From assembly GCA_016840245.1 (NCBI GenBank), contig JAEOST010000585.1, positions 1-5,722 of the forward strand: 5,722 nt of DNA, written 5' to 3'. The position numbers were made by a program, and so were the translations under genes. The stretch comes from Candidatus Thorarchaeota archaeon. Lineage in GTDB: Archaea; Asgardarchaeota; Thorarchaeia; Thorarchaeales; Thorarchaeaceae. The notes below the pieces were generated by a model. It ran no database searches. It saw only the letters and a list, made by a program, of their open reading frames with translations, and was not told the DNA's origin. Positions 1 to 4,928 of this stretch are shown here, in pieces (the stretch's first letter is position 1; each line of letters starts with the position of its first letter).

Positions 1-204
1 CGTTCCATTTCCCGGCCATCCCTGTGCTTCAAAGTCATTATTCGAATTGATACGAATAGGGTCATGCTCAATGTACTCCAGATTATCGGAGGTTGTGAAA
101 CTAGTTTCTGTTCCTGTGGTATTCTCCCCTAATTCTGCTGGAATTGTAGTGATACAACACATACTAACTAAGACCACAAAAATCAACGATACGGATGTCT
201 TCAT
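1..204 (-). CDS. Secreted protein, N-terminal fragment, probable parallel beta-helix (NosD-like) protein
   Basis: The minus strand reads open from an ATG at 204-202 to the window edge, giving 68 residues with no stop, so the gene is cut by the left boundary. Residues 1-23 form a signal peptide: MKTS, then a hydrophobic core (SLIFVVLVSMCC), then a polar mature region. The mature part is Thr/Ser/Asn-rich with a sequon at NTT. Residues 47-68 contain HDPIRINSN, then DF, then QGWPGNGT, which I recognise as the lead-in of archaeal secreted right-handed beta-helix proteins (typically H-x-P-I-x-I-x-x-x-x-D-F ... G-W-x-G-x-G-T). The start is fixed by GGAG at 214-211, six bases upstream; another in-frame ATG at 216-214 lacks such a site. 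The likely location is outside the membrane. The family call rests only on this short stretch; the secretion call is firmer. It is transcribed away from uL16. Confidence 0.68.
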   Translation of the reverse strand, partial: MKTSVSLIFVVLVSMCCITTIPAELGENTTGTETSFTTSDNLEYIEHDPIRINSNNDFEAQGWPGNGT

Positions 205-210
205 CCCACA

Positions 211-214
211 CTCC
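211..214 (-). promoter_or_regulatory. Shine-Dalgarno site (GGAG) of the secreted protein gene
   Basis: GGAG on the minus strand lies six bases before the ATG at 204-202. It favours that codon over the in-frame ATG twelve bases upstream, whose first G belongs to this same region. The chosen start also places the basic residue of the signal peptide at position 2. Confidence 0.55.
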
Positions 215-254
215 ATCAACAAATTGACCCAAATTATTCTACTAACAGGTTTAT

Positions 255-282
255 GAAATAATTATTTGTGTATTGAAATACA
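255..282 (-). promoter_or_regulatory. Possible promoter and adjacent palindrome of the secreted protein gene
   Basis: An AT-rich, TATA-like stretch (AATAATTATTT on the minus strand, about 255-266) lies about 50-60 bases upstream of the ATG, so a start near 230 would give a short leader holding the GGAG site. Directly upstream is a perfect 6+6 inverted repeat, TGTATT-GA-AATACA, at 269-282. It sits where the BRE or an activator/repressor would bind. The TATA match is loose because the whole area is AT-rich. Confidence 0.3.
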
Positions 283-320
283 TGAAGGATTATTGTCATC
301 GTAAACTATTCAATATGTTC

Positions 321-328
321 TATAAATA
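321..328 (+). promoter_or_regulatory. Strong TATA-like box (TATAAATA) in the intergenic region
   Basis: TATAAATA is the best match to an archaeal TATA box in the window and is not placed to serve either flanking gene with a short leader. Initiation would be expected about 25 bases downstream, near 350. Transcription from there would run through the hairpin cluster at 403-526. The area is AT-rich, so a chance match is possible. The same bases read TATTTATA on the minus strand, so direction is not certain. Confidence 0.35.
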
Positions 329-402
329 ATTTAATTTCCTCGGAAGAGTAGACGAAGAACTACAGCTACAGATATTTTACACAGGCTCTTCGAAACACTC
401 AA

Positions 403-526
403 GATTTTGTTGAAAATCGCATCACATGATGAATAGATTACTCGGCGTGGAACCTCAGTCAGGCTACTAGTTCCACATGAGTAGTTCACTCTCAAAATGT
501 AGTTGAACCACGAGTTTTATTCTCGT
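403..526 (+). other. Cluster of inverted repeats; possible structured RNA or operator array
   Basis: Four stem-capable repeats follow each other closely. At 403-418, GATTTT-GTTG-AAAATC is a perfect 6-bp stem with a 4-base loop. At 447-476, GTGGAAC and GTTCCAC form a perfect 7-bp stem with a 16-base loop. At 484-508, GTTCA and TGAAC form a 5-bp stem with a 15-base loop. At 510-526, ACGAG-TTTTATT-CTCGT is a perfect 5-bp stem. This density is not seen elsewhere in the window. It fits a small structured RNA starting near 350, a long uL16 leader, or a set of protein-binding dyads. Strand is assumed, since dyads are symmetric. I found no match to a known RNA class. Confidence 0.35.
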
Positions 527-554
527 ACAATTCACTGCACCCACTCCGCAATCC

Positions 555-561
555 TTTTATT
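555..561 (+). promoter_or_regulatory. Probable TATA box of the uL16 gene
   Basis: TTTTATT sits 66 bases upstream of the uL16 ATG. Initiation about 25 bases downstream, near 582, would give a leader of roughly 45 bases that begins just before the hairpin at 588-603 and contains the AGGTGAT site. A second weaker candidate (CTATACTT, 591-598) is too close to leave room for the ribosome binding site. Confidence 0.4.
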
Positions 562-587
562 GAATCTCCAAGCGGTCACCCTGAATC

Positions 588-603
588 TGGCTATACTTAG
601 CCA
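588..603 (+). promoter_or_regulatory. Perfect hairpin in the uL16 leader
   Basis: TGGCTA-TACT-TAGCCA is a perfect 6-bp stem with a 4-base loop. It ends 12 bases before the AGGTGAT site of uL16. If transcription starts near 582 it is the first element of the mRNA. It could be a translational control site or transcript-stabilising stem; as DNA it could be an operator just downstream of the TATA box. Confidence 0.4.
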
Positions 604-615
604 TAAATACCACTC

Positions 616-622
616 AGGTGAT
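616..622 (+). promoter_or_regulatory. Shine-Dalgarno site (AGGTGAT) of uL16, deciding the start
   Basis: AGGTGAT is complementary to the conserved 16S rRNA 3' end and stands four bases before the ATG at 627. The in-frame GTG at 618 is part of this site, so it cannot be the start. The identical motif with the same four-base spacing precedes the Lrp-like gene. Confidence 0.8.
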
Positions 623-626
623 TCCC

Positions 627-1169
627 ATGGGAAAGAGACCCGGACACTGTTATAGACCCGCAGATCGGCCCGCATTCGTGAGGAAGAAGTACATACACAG
701 GCAGCCAGCCAGCCGTATAGTCAGTTTTGACATGGGTAATCCAGGCGGGGAATTCGAGGTCAAACTCTCACTGTATGGTCTTGAGAGGTGTCAGATTCGA
801 CATCAGGCTCTTGAGGCTGCACGAATCGCATCCAATCGACACATGACCAAGAAAGTGGGACGAACAAAGTATCATCTGAGGATTCGAGTTAAACCATACC
901 ACTACCTGCGTGAGAACAAGATGATTTCGGGGGCCGGGGCCGATAGAGTCCAAGATGGAATGCGTAAGGCCTGGGGCAAGGTAATTGGTATAGCAGCCAG
1001 AGTCAAGCCTAATCAGGCACTCATCACAATCCGATGCAATCGTGGTGACATCGCAGAGGCAATGGTAGCGCTAAAGAAAGCCGCACCAAAGATACCCACA
1101 CCATGCAAGGTTCGCTTTGATGAGATTGATCCTGACCTGAGGCGAAAGCTCGGTTATGGTATTGCTTAG
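627..1169 (+). CDS. rpl10e: Large subunit ribosomal protein uL16 (archaeal L10e)
   Basis: This is a 180-residue protein of the large ribosomal subunit, which in the known family sits near the central protuberance and helps position the tRNA acceptor end. Length and sequence fit the archaeal/eukaryotic L10e form throughout. The N-terminus has the RPGHCYR ... ADRPAF ... KKYI ... P pattern and IVSFDMGNP (31-39). The family core is intact: HLRIRVKPYHYLRENKM (83-99), GAGADR (102-107), then GMRKAWGK (111-118) and AARV (123-126). One small deviation is Val119, where Pro or Ala is usual in the family signature. The ATG at 627 is chosen because AGGTGAT lies four bases upstream; the longer GTG reading adds residues encoded by that site. 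It appears to be transcribed alone or with the next gene 50 bases downstream. A short palindrome follows the stop codon. Confidence 0.97.
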   Translation: MGKRPGHCYRPADRPAFVRKKYIHRQPASRIVSFDMGNPGGEFEVKLSLYGLERCQIRHQALEAARIASNRHMTKKVGRTKYHLRIRVKPYHYLRENKMISGAGADRVQDGMRKAWGKVIGIAARVKPNQALITIRCNRGDIAEAMVALKKAAPKIPTPCKVRFDEIDPDLRRKLGYGIA

Positions 1170-1183
1170 TCTAGAAATCTAGA
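1170..1183. repeat. Short palindrome after the uL16 stop codon
   Basis: TCTAGA-AA-TCTAGA begins at the base after the uL16 stop. As RNA it could form a 5-bp stem with a 4-base loop. There is no T-run after it, so a terminator role is weak; it may equally be an operator for the next gene or chance. Confidence 0.3.
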
Positions 1184-1190
1184 TAACCTG

Positions 1191-1199
1191 CTATTCATA
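1191..1199 (+). promoter_or_regulatory. Possible TATA box placed for leaderless transcription of the prenyltransferase-repeat gene
   Basis: CTATTCATA is centred about 25 bases upstream of the ATG at 1220, the distance expected between a TATA box and the first transcribed base. No Shine-Dalgarno sequence is visible before that ATG (upstream bases are TTGGTATAG). Both points fit a leaderless mRNA, but the match is imperfect. Confidence 0.3.
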
Positions 1200-1219
1200 G
1201 TGTCATTCTGTTGGTATAG

Positions 1220-2122
1220 ATGACTTTAGAGATACAGTGGCCACTATGGAAGGGTAATCGCGAGCCAAGATTTGTCAATGCACATCTTCTCAGTATAGCT
1301 CTTAGAGGCATGAACTTTGCATCCTCATTATATGATTCTGAGAGCGGAGCATATCGCCAGAACCGGACTGCTACGCCTGACATCTGGGCAACTCAGTGGG
1401 CAGTCACCATTGCATATCTTGCAGGTCGGTTAGAAGAGATAGAAACGGAATCAATAACCGAATACGTTCTCGGTCTACACAATAGGGATGGGGGTTTCTC
1501 CATGGTGAGTCCCGGCGGTCAGTCATCATCACGAAATACGTTTTGTGCAGTTGCAGTTCTCTCATTATTGGAGCGCCCATCAACAATGGATACAGATCGG
1601 GTGATTGGTTATCTTGAATCACTCCGATTAGATGATGGTGGTTATTGTTTCTCTAGTGTCATTATACCAAAACCAGACCTTCTCAGTACCTTCTATACAC
1701 TGTCAAGTCTAGACAATCTAGGAGTTACAACAAAAGAGGACTTTGATACCAAACAGTTCCTAATTTCACTACAGCAGGAAGATGGGTCTTTCTCTGGTAA
1801 GATGTTCGGGTCACCCGATATCGAAGACACCTTCTTTGCTCTGGCATCTCTTGATTTGAGTGGTTCTCTTGATTCAGTCAATCTTGAGATGAGCTATCAG
1901 TATTTGACCTCGCGTTTCTCTGAGAAGTTATTACTGACTGATATAGCCTGGAGTGTCATGGCACTTGACATATTGAATCGAGAATTCAACAGTCAGCCTA
2001 TAGCTGAGCAGCTTCAACAGATGCAGAGAGACGAAGGGGCTTTTGGTCTGGATGATGAGATGAGTCTTGGATATACTTACTATGCTCTACAGGCACTCTA
2101 CTGTTTGAATGGCATTGGATGA
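1220..2122 (+). CDS. Prenyltransferase/squalene-cyclase repeat protein, zinc site not conserved
   Basis: A 300-residue soluble protein with the alpha-toroid repeats of protein prenyltransferase beta subunits (PF00432-type). Repeats are visible around 43-68, 84-117 (RDGGFS ... TFCAVAVLSLL), 134-164 (DDGGYCFS ... TFYTLSSL), 182-213 (QEDGSFSG ... DTFFALASLDL), 239-252 and 265-296 (DEGAFG ... YTYYALQALYCL). The length suits a beta subunit of the Rab geranylgeranyl transferase type. The family's zinc triad is Asp, Cys, His (Rab enzyme motif D-x-C and later F-H-T). By my alignment these are Asp241, Ala243 and Tyr285, so only Asp remains. The diphosphate-binding His of the middle repeats also appears absent. 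An active zinc prenyltransferase is therefore unlikely; a binding scaffold or another toroid activity is possible. No signal peptide or membrane segment is seen. No alpha subunit is nearby. The start has no Shine-Dalgarno, compatible with leaderless expression. Confidence 0.82.
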   Translation: MTLEIQWPLWKGNREPRFVNAHLLSIALRGMNFASSLYDSESGAYRQNRTATPDIWATQWAVTIAYLAGRLEEIETESITEYVLGLHNRDGGFSMVSPGGQSSSRNTFCAVAVLSLLERPSTMDTDRVIGYLESLRLDDGGYCFSSVIIPKPDLLSTFYTLSSLDNLGVTTKEDFDTKQFLISLQQEDGSFSGKMFGSPDIEDTFFALASLDLSGSLDSVNLEMSYQYLTSRFSEKLLLTDIAWSVMALDILNREFNSQPIAEQLQQMQRDEGAFGLDDEMSLGYTYYALQALYCLNGIG

Positions 2123-2175
2123 AATACGAAACCTACACGATTTATGTTTCAAAGAGTGCGATTCAAAAATCAGGA

Positions 2176-2194
2176 ACTCATATATCTATGAAGT
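2176..2194 (+). promoter_or_regulatory. TATA box overlapped by a dyad, promoter of the Lrp-like gene
   Basis: CATATATC at 2179-2186 is a good archaeal TATA box. Initiation near 2208 would leave a leader of about 33 bases with the AGGTGAT site. The box lies inside a perfect inverted repeat, TCATA-TATC-TATGA (2178-2191), which extends with one bulged base to ACT/AGT on its outer ends (2176-2194). A protein bound there would block TBP, which suggests repression, plausibly by the gene's own Lrp-like product. Confidence 0.45.
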
Positions 2195-2229
2195 CGCTTT
2201 CAAACCAGTTCGTCTTCATCTCACTACCT

Positions 2230-2236
2230 AGGTGAT
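2230..2236 (+). promoter_or_regulatory. Shine-Dalgarno site (AGGTGAT) that fixes a TTG start
   Basis: AGGTGAT followed by four bases and then TTG at 2241. The spacing is the same as in uL16. The in-frame GTG at 2232 lies inside the motif and is not a usable start. The next in-frame ATG is too far into the first HTH domain. Confidence 0.75.
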
Positions 2237-2240
2237 ATCA

Positions 2241-3152
2241 TTGATAGATGCTATTGATAGTAAGATAGCATGGTTCTTGGCCCAAAATTGCCGTATGAGT
2301 CTTCAGGACCTCTCAGAAAAGACAGGTATTACCAGAACTGCAGTGAAGAAACGATTGGACAAGCTAATTGACTGTGGTGCAATATCATCGTTCAATATTC
2401 GACTCAGCCAGGCTCAGGCTGGCTCCGAGATGTTAATTGCACTTCTCTCTTTTACTGATAGTCCTACAGATGATGAGCTAATGGAAATCTACAAGGATTC
2501 AGAATTTATTGTGCAACTGAACAAGACCTTTGACAATAGGTTCATCATCTTTGCCGAATACACGACTCCCGAAGAACTCTCAAAACTCACCAACTCATTC
2601 TGGGCATTGGACAATATTAGCAATGTTGATCTCTATACAAAGTTCATAATGGATCGTGGTGGAACACTTGAATTCACATCTGTTCACAAACGAGTACTAA
2701 GATGTCTGCTGAAAGACGCGAGAATGAGTATCTCCGATATCGCCACGGAATCAGGACTAACGCCGCGAAGAATCAGTAAGACCATCGATGAACTTCTCGA
2801 AAGCAGAGCGATTCTGTTCACAATACGCTGGAAAGCTAACGTTGCAGGAGAAACCACTGTCTTCTCGAATATCCGATATGATGCGTCTAAGACTGACCAT
2901 AGAGAGGCATTGAAGTGGTTATATGAGGAATTCTCAGACAAGTTTCAATTCGCCTATATTCCCGCGACCGAACCCATAATTTTCCTCTCACTCAATGTTT
3001 CTCACTTCACTGAGATGGATTCTATTAAGAAACTGATAGTTGAGGCCAATTTTGTGCAGGCCATTGATTCGATGTTAATCTATCCTGGTCGGAAGTTCCC
3101 CCAGTTTCGTACCATGCTTCTCGAACGTTTCTTAGAGGAATCTGGTTTCTAA
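2241..3152 (+). CDS. Tandem Lrp/AsnC-like transcription regulator (two HTH + ligand-domain units)
   Basis: A 303-residue protein, about twice the usual 150-residue Lrp/AsnC length, because the unit is present twice. Residues 2-48 are an AsnC-type winged HTH: IDAIDSKIAWFLAQN, then MSLQDLSEKTGITRTAVKKRLDKL with recognition helix around 31-42, then a wing at CGAISSF. Residues about 62-136 fit the alpha/beta ligand domain. A second HTH runs 146-192 (VHKRVLRCLLKDARMSISD, recognition helix around TPRRISKTIDELL), followed by a second, more divergent alpha/beta domain at about 205-283. The family binds DNA as dimers or octamers and often senses amino acids; a fused pair may act as a built-in heterodimer. 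Siroheme decarboxylases (AhbA/AhbB) share this fold, but I do not see their neighbouring heme genes. It has its own promoter with a dyad on the TATA box and a TTG start set by AGGTGAT. The hydrolase operon lies 163 bases downstream. Confidence 0.85.
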   Translation: MIDAIDSKIAWFLAQNCRMSLQDLSEKTGITRTAVKKRLDKLIDCGAISSFNIRLSQAQAGSEMLIALLSFTDSPTDDELMEIYKDSEFIVQLNKTFDNRFIIFAEYTTPEELSKLTNSFWALDNISNVDLYTKFIMDRGGTLEFTSVHKRVLRCLLKDARMSISDIATESGLTPRRISKTIDELLESRAILFTIRWKANVAGETTVFSNIRYDASKTDHREALKWLYEEFSDKFQFAYIPATEPIIFLSLNVSHFTEMDSIKKLIVEANFVQAIDSMLIYPGRKFPQFRTMLLERFLEESGF

Positions 3153-3222
3153 ATAATTTTCAGCAGTATTTGGCACCTCTAATAAACTCCATATTCCAAA
3201 CTGTAAACCAATTAGTGTCAAA

Positions 3223-3250
3223 TTCAGCTTCCCAACATTGATTTCAGCTT
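3223..3250 (+). repeat. TTCAGCTT direct repeats upstream of the hydrolase promoter
   Basis: Two copies of TTCAGCTT (3223-3230 and 3243-3250) are exactly 20 bases apart, about two DNA turns, so they present the same face. A partial copy (TTCAGC, 3159-3164) is further upstream. The pair lies 27-54 bases upstream of the putative TATA box, a position suited to an activator. The repeats may be a regulator binding site; the adjacent Lrp-like protein is a candidate binder by location only. Confidence 0.35.
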
Positions 3251-3276
3251 AATGTGTCACCTGAAACCTAACGCGG

Positions 3277-3286
3277 AATAATATGC
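3277..3286 (+). promoter_or_regulatory. Probable promoter of the hydrolase operon
   Basis: AATAATATGC preceded by GCGG, a plausible TATA box with purine-rich BRE, lies about 35 bases upstream of the ATG at 3316. Initiation near 3308 would give a leader of only a few bases. No Shine-Dalgarno precedes the ATG (upstream bases CCTGAGTAAAA), which agrees with a nearly leaderless mRNA. Confidence 0.4.
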
Positions 3287-3315
3287 ATTCTGAACTCTAT
3301 TATTCCTGAGTAAAA

Positions 3316-4455
3316 ATGAATCGAATCTTGTCTAACTTTGGAAATTCAAGAGCACTATTCTCTATTTTATTTTCAGTTGCACTCCTGATAACAGCCGTAG
3401 TACCGATTCAGGTCGATGCGTCTAATCAGTCAGCAACTCAAGACTATAGTGCTTTTGTTGGAAAGTCCTGTACAATCTTCACTGCGGCAATTGGTGATAC
3501 TGTTCTATTTTGTAATAATGAAGACTTTCGCTTAGAAGGCACTTATTTGTGGCTGAAACCAGTCCAGAATATTACCACTCCTGCTGGTAATGTGTCCACT
3601 TTTGGAGCTATAGGTTTTGGATTCAAGTACAACGATGATTCTGCTGATGGTTGGCTTCAGGGTGGTATGAATGATCAAGGCCTTTGTATTGATGGAAATG
3701 GTCTACCCACAGTATCATTGAATCCCCATACTGAACGTGAATCTCTGTATCTCGACCCACTGAGAGAAGTACTCTTTGAGTGCAGTACCGTCAATGAGTC
3801 TGTTGAGTGGTTCCAGACTCATTATTGCGGGACTGTGTGGGGCTGTCAACTCCACATTACAGATGCAACTGGTGATACTGTTGTGGTGAGTGTTGGTACA
3901 GATGGTGAATTTGCATTCACTCGTAGAGATTCCTCTCACTACCTGGTTTCTACAAATTTCAATCTAGCAAACAACGAGAGTGGATCATATCCCTGCGATA
4001 GGTTCGACACAGCAACAGAAATGCTCGAGGACATCACAGCTGAGGACGACCTTACTGTCGGTGCATGCCGCGATATTCTGGATGCAGTGAAAGCAAGTGG
4101 TGAATACTCAACTAAATACAGTAACATCTTTGATTCTGTGAATCTGGATATCTATCTCTTTCAAAACTGTGATTTTCAGAATATGGTGACTCTAAACCTT
4201 GATGAAGAGCTCGTTCAAGTTAGTCCTGGTGGCGAAGGTGTACTAGAGGAAGCTGGAATTTACTACAAAGAAGTACGAATATCCTCTCTCTATGATAATC
4301 CCTTGACAACAAGCCAGCCTACACCAACAACTACACCATCTAGCGTCTCTGGTTCTCAAAACACTACTTTTCTGATTCTTGGTCTTTCTGTTGTCTTTTC
4401 AGTCATCATAGTACTCTTGTTATTGAAAAAGAAGATGGGGGCCGTTTCTGAGTGA
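3316..4455 (+). CDS. Secreted, membrane-anchored Ntn hydrolase (choloylglycine hydrolase/penicillin V acylase or C45 type)
   Basis: A 379-residue predicted linear-amide C-N hydrolase. Residues 1-35 are a signal peptide (hydrophobic ALFSILFSVALLITAVV, likely cut near VDA-SNQ). A short propeptide leads to Cys52, the presumed N-terminal nucleophile (SCTIF), exposed by autocleavage. Family landmarks follow: VLFCNNEDF (63-71, Asp70), GGMNDQGLCIDG (116-127), QLHITDATGD (178-187), STNFN (212-216) and CDRFD (227-231). Bile salt hydrolases have Arg where Asn67 stands, so the substrate is probably not a bile salt; N-acyl amino acids or lactones are possible. Nine cysteines in the mature enzyme could form disulfides, and several N-x-S/T sequons fit an exported archaeal protein. 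A Thr/Pro/Ser linker (331-348) is followed by a transmembrane helix (351-370) and KKK, leaving the enzyme outside on a C-terminal anchor. It overlaps the next gene by 4 bases. Substrate is unknown. Confidence 0.85.
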   Translation: MNRILSNFGNSRALFSILFSVALLITAVVPIQVDASNQSATQDYSAFVGKSCTIFTAAIGDTVLFCNNEDFRLEGTYLWLKPVQNITTPAGNVSTFGAIGFGFKYNDDSADGWLQGGMNDQGLCIDGNGLPTVSLNPHTERESLYLDPLREVLFECSTVNESVEWFQTHYCGTVWGCQLHITDATGDTVVVSVGTDGEFAFTRRDSSHYLVSTNFNLANNESGSYPCDRFDTATEMLEDITAEDDLTVGACRDILDAVKASGEYSTKYSNIFDSVNLDIYLFQNCDFQNMVTLNLDEELVQVSPGGEGVLEEAGIYYKEVRISSLYDNPLTTSQPTPTTTPSSVSGSQNTTFLILGLSVVFSVIIVLLLLKKKMGAVSE

Positions 4456-4889
4456 ATCTCTATTCAACAACAGATTCAGTTGAGAAACTAAGAACACTAT
4501 TAGTATCCCTTGCTGCTTCACCTCTAGATACGACAGAGCTTAACGTTGCAGGTGAATCAGTGATTGTCCTATGTAGCACTGACTGGGTCAAGGTCATTCT
4601 CATTCGCAGTTTTGGCAACGAAACATATTATCAAATAGAGGCTGAAGTATCAGTTCCATCCTGTTCAGACAATCTGGAGCATGAAACTCTCCAGATTCAA
4701 ATGGATGTGTTGATGGATATGATGACTCACCTCATCTACATACGTAATCTTCTTGAGGTTAGCTTTGAGCTTAGTATAATCAGAGAGGACTGCCTATGGA
4801 TTGCAAGCAGGAGTTTCTCTGACATTCCAGAGGATTACGTATTCAAATTACTACTCCCCCCAGGAACTAAATCTGGTTCTTTGGAATGA
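4452..4889 (+). CDS. Unrecognised 145-residue cytosolic protein, coupled to the hydrolase
   Basis: I do not recognise this family. The GTG start at 4452 overlaps the hydrolase stop (GTGA), a typical translational-coupling arrangement; no other in-frame ATG occurs before residue 84, so this start is the sensible one. The protein is acidic and lacks signal peptide and membrane segments. Visible structure suggests alpha/beta: a first helix (8-22), strands (SVIVLCSTDWVKVILIRSF at 36-54, YYQIEAEVSV at 59-68), a long Met-rich helix (75-102, with MDVLMDMM), strands (FELSII, DCLWIASRSF at 105-122) and a final segment ending KLLLPPG. Topology of this kind occurs in small chaperone-like or sensor folds, but I claim no function. 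Since the hydrolase works outside, a role in its synthesis, regulation or substrate response inside the cell is possible by context only. Confidence 0.75.
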   Translation: MNLYSTTDSVEKLRTLLVSLAASPLDTTELNVAGESVIVLCSTDWVKVILIRSFGNETYYQIEAEVSVPSCSDNLEHETLQIQMDVLMDMMTHLIYIRNLLEVSFELSIIREDCLWIASRSFSDIPEDYVFKLLLPPGTKSGSLE

Positions 4890-4928
4890 TGCCTAAATCA
4901 TCCATGCAAGCTGCTTGGTTCAAAGAAT

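Larger units (their letters stand above)
205..626. other. Divergent intergenic region with no recognisable protein gene
   Basis: The 422 bases between the two divergent starts hold no ORF I would call; the only short frames are a 14-codon ATG frame at 427-471 and similar noise without ribosome binding sites. What can be seen is regulatory or structural: a palindrome at 269-282, a strong TATA-like box at 321-328, perfect hairpins at 403-418, 447-476 and 510-526, a weaker one at 484-508, a probable uL16 TATA box at 555-561, and a leader hairpin at 588-603. No tRNA T-loop or other known RNA signature is visible. Confidence 0.6.

Noticed and set aside
47..256. Plus-strand 69-codon frame
   Set aside because: It overlaps the minus-strand secreted protein, which has a signal peptide, ribosome binding site and family-like motif; the plus frame has no ribosome binding site and no recognisable features.
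427..471. 14-codon leader peptide (ATG ATG AAT ... TAG) overlapping the 447-476 stem
   Set aside because: No ribosome binding site, no run of regulatory codons, and archaeal attenuation by this route is not expected.
426..480. C/D box guide RNA: ATGATGA at 426-432 matches box C
   Set aside because: No CTGA box D follows on the same strand within the normal 50-70 bases; the CTGA copies are on the opposite strand and in the wrong order.
441..530. tRNA or tRNA-like gene
   Set aside because: No acceptor stem, anticodon arm or GGTTCRANYCC T-loop could be assembled on either strand.
618..626. GTG at 618 as the uL16 start
   Set aside because: It lies within the AGGTGAT site; the ATG at 627 gives the family's normal N-terminus.
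2241..3152. Siroheme decarboxylase AhbAB fusion
   Set aside because: The fold is similar, but no heme-pathway neighbours are present and I do not see the enzyme's motifs; kept only as an alternative.
4905..4917. CAAGC-T-GCTTG palindrome after the small protein gene
   Set aside because: The one-base centre cannot form a loop in RNA and the site is short; no further support as an operator.
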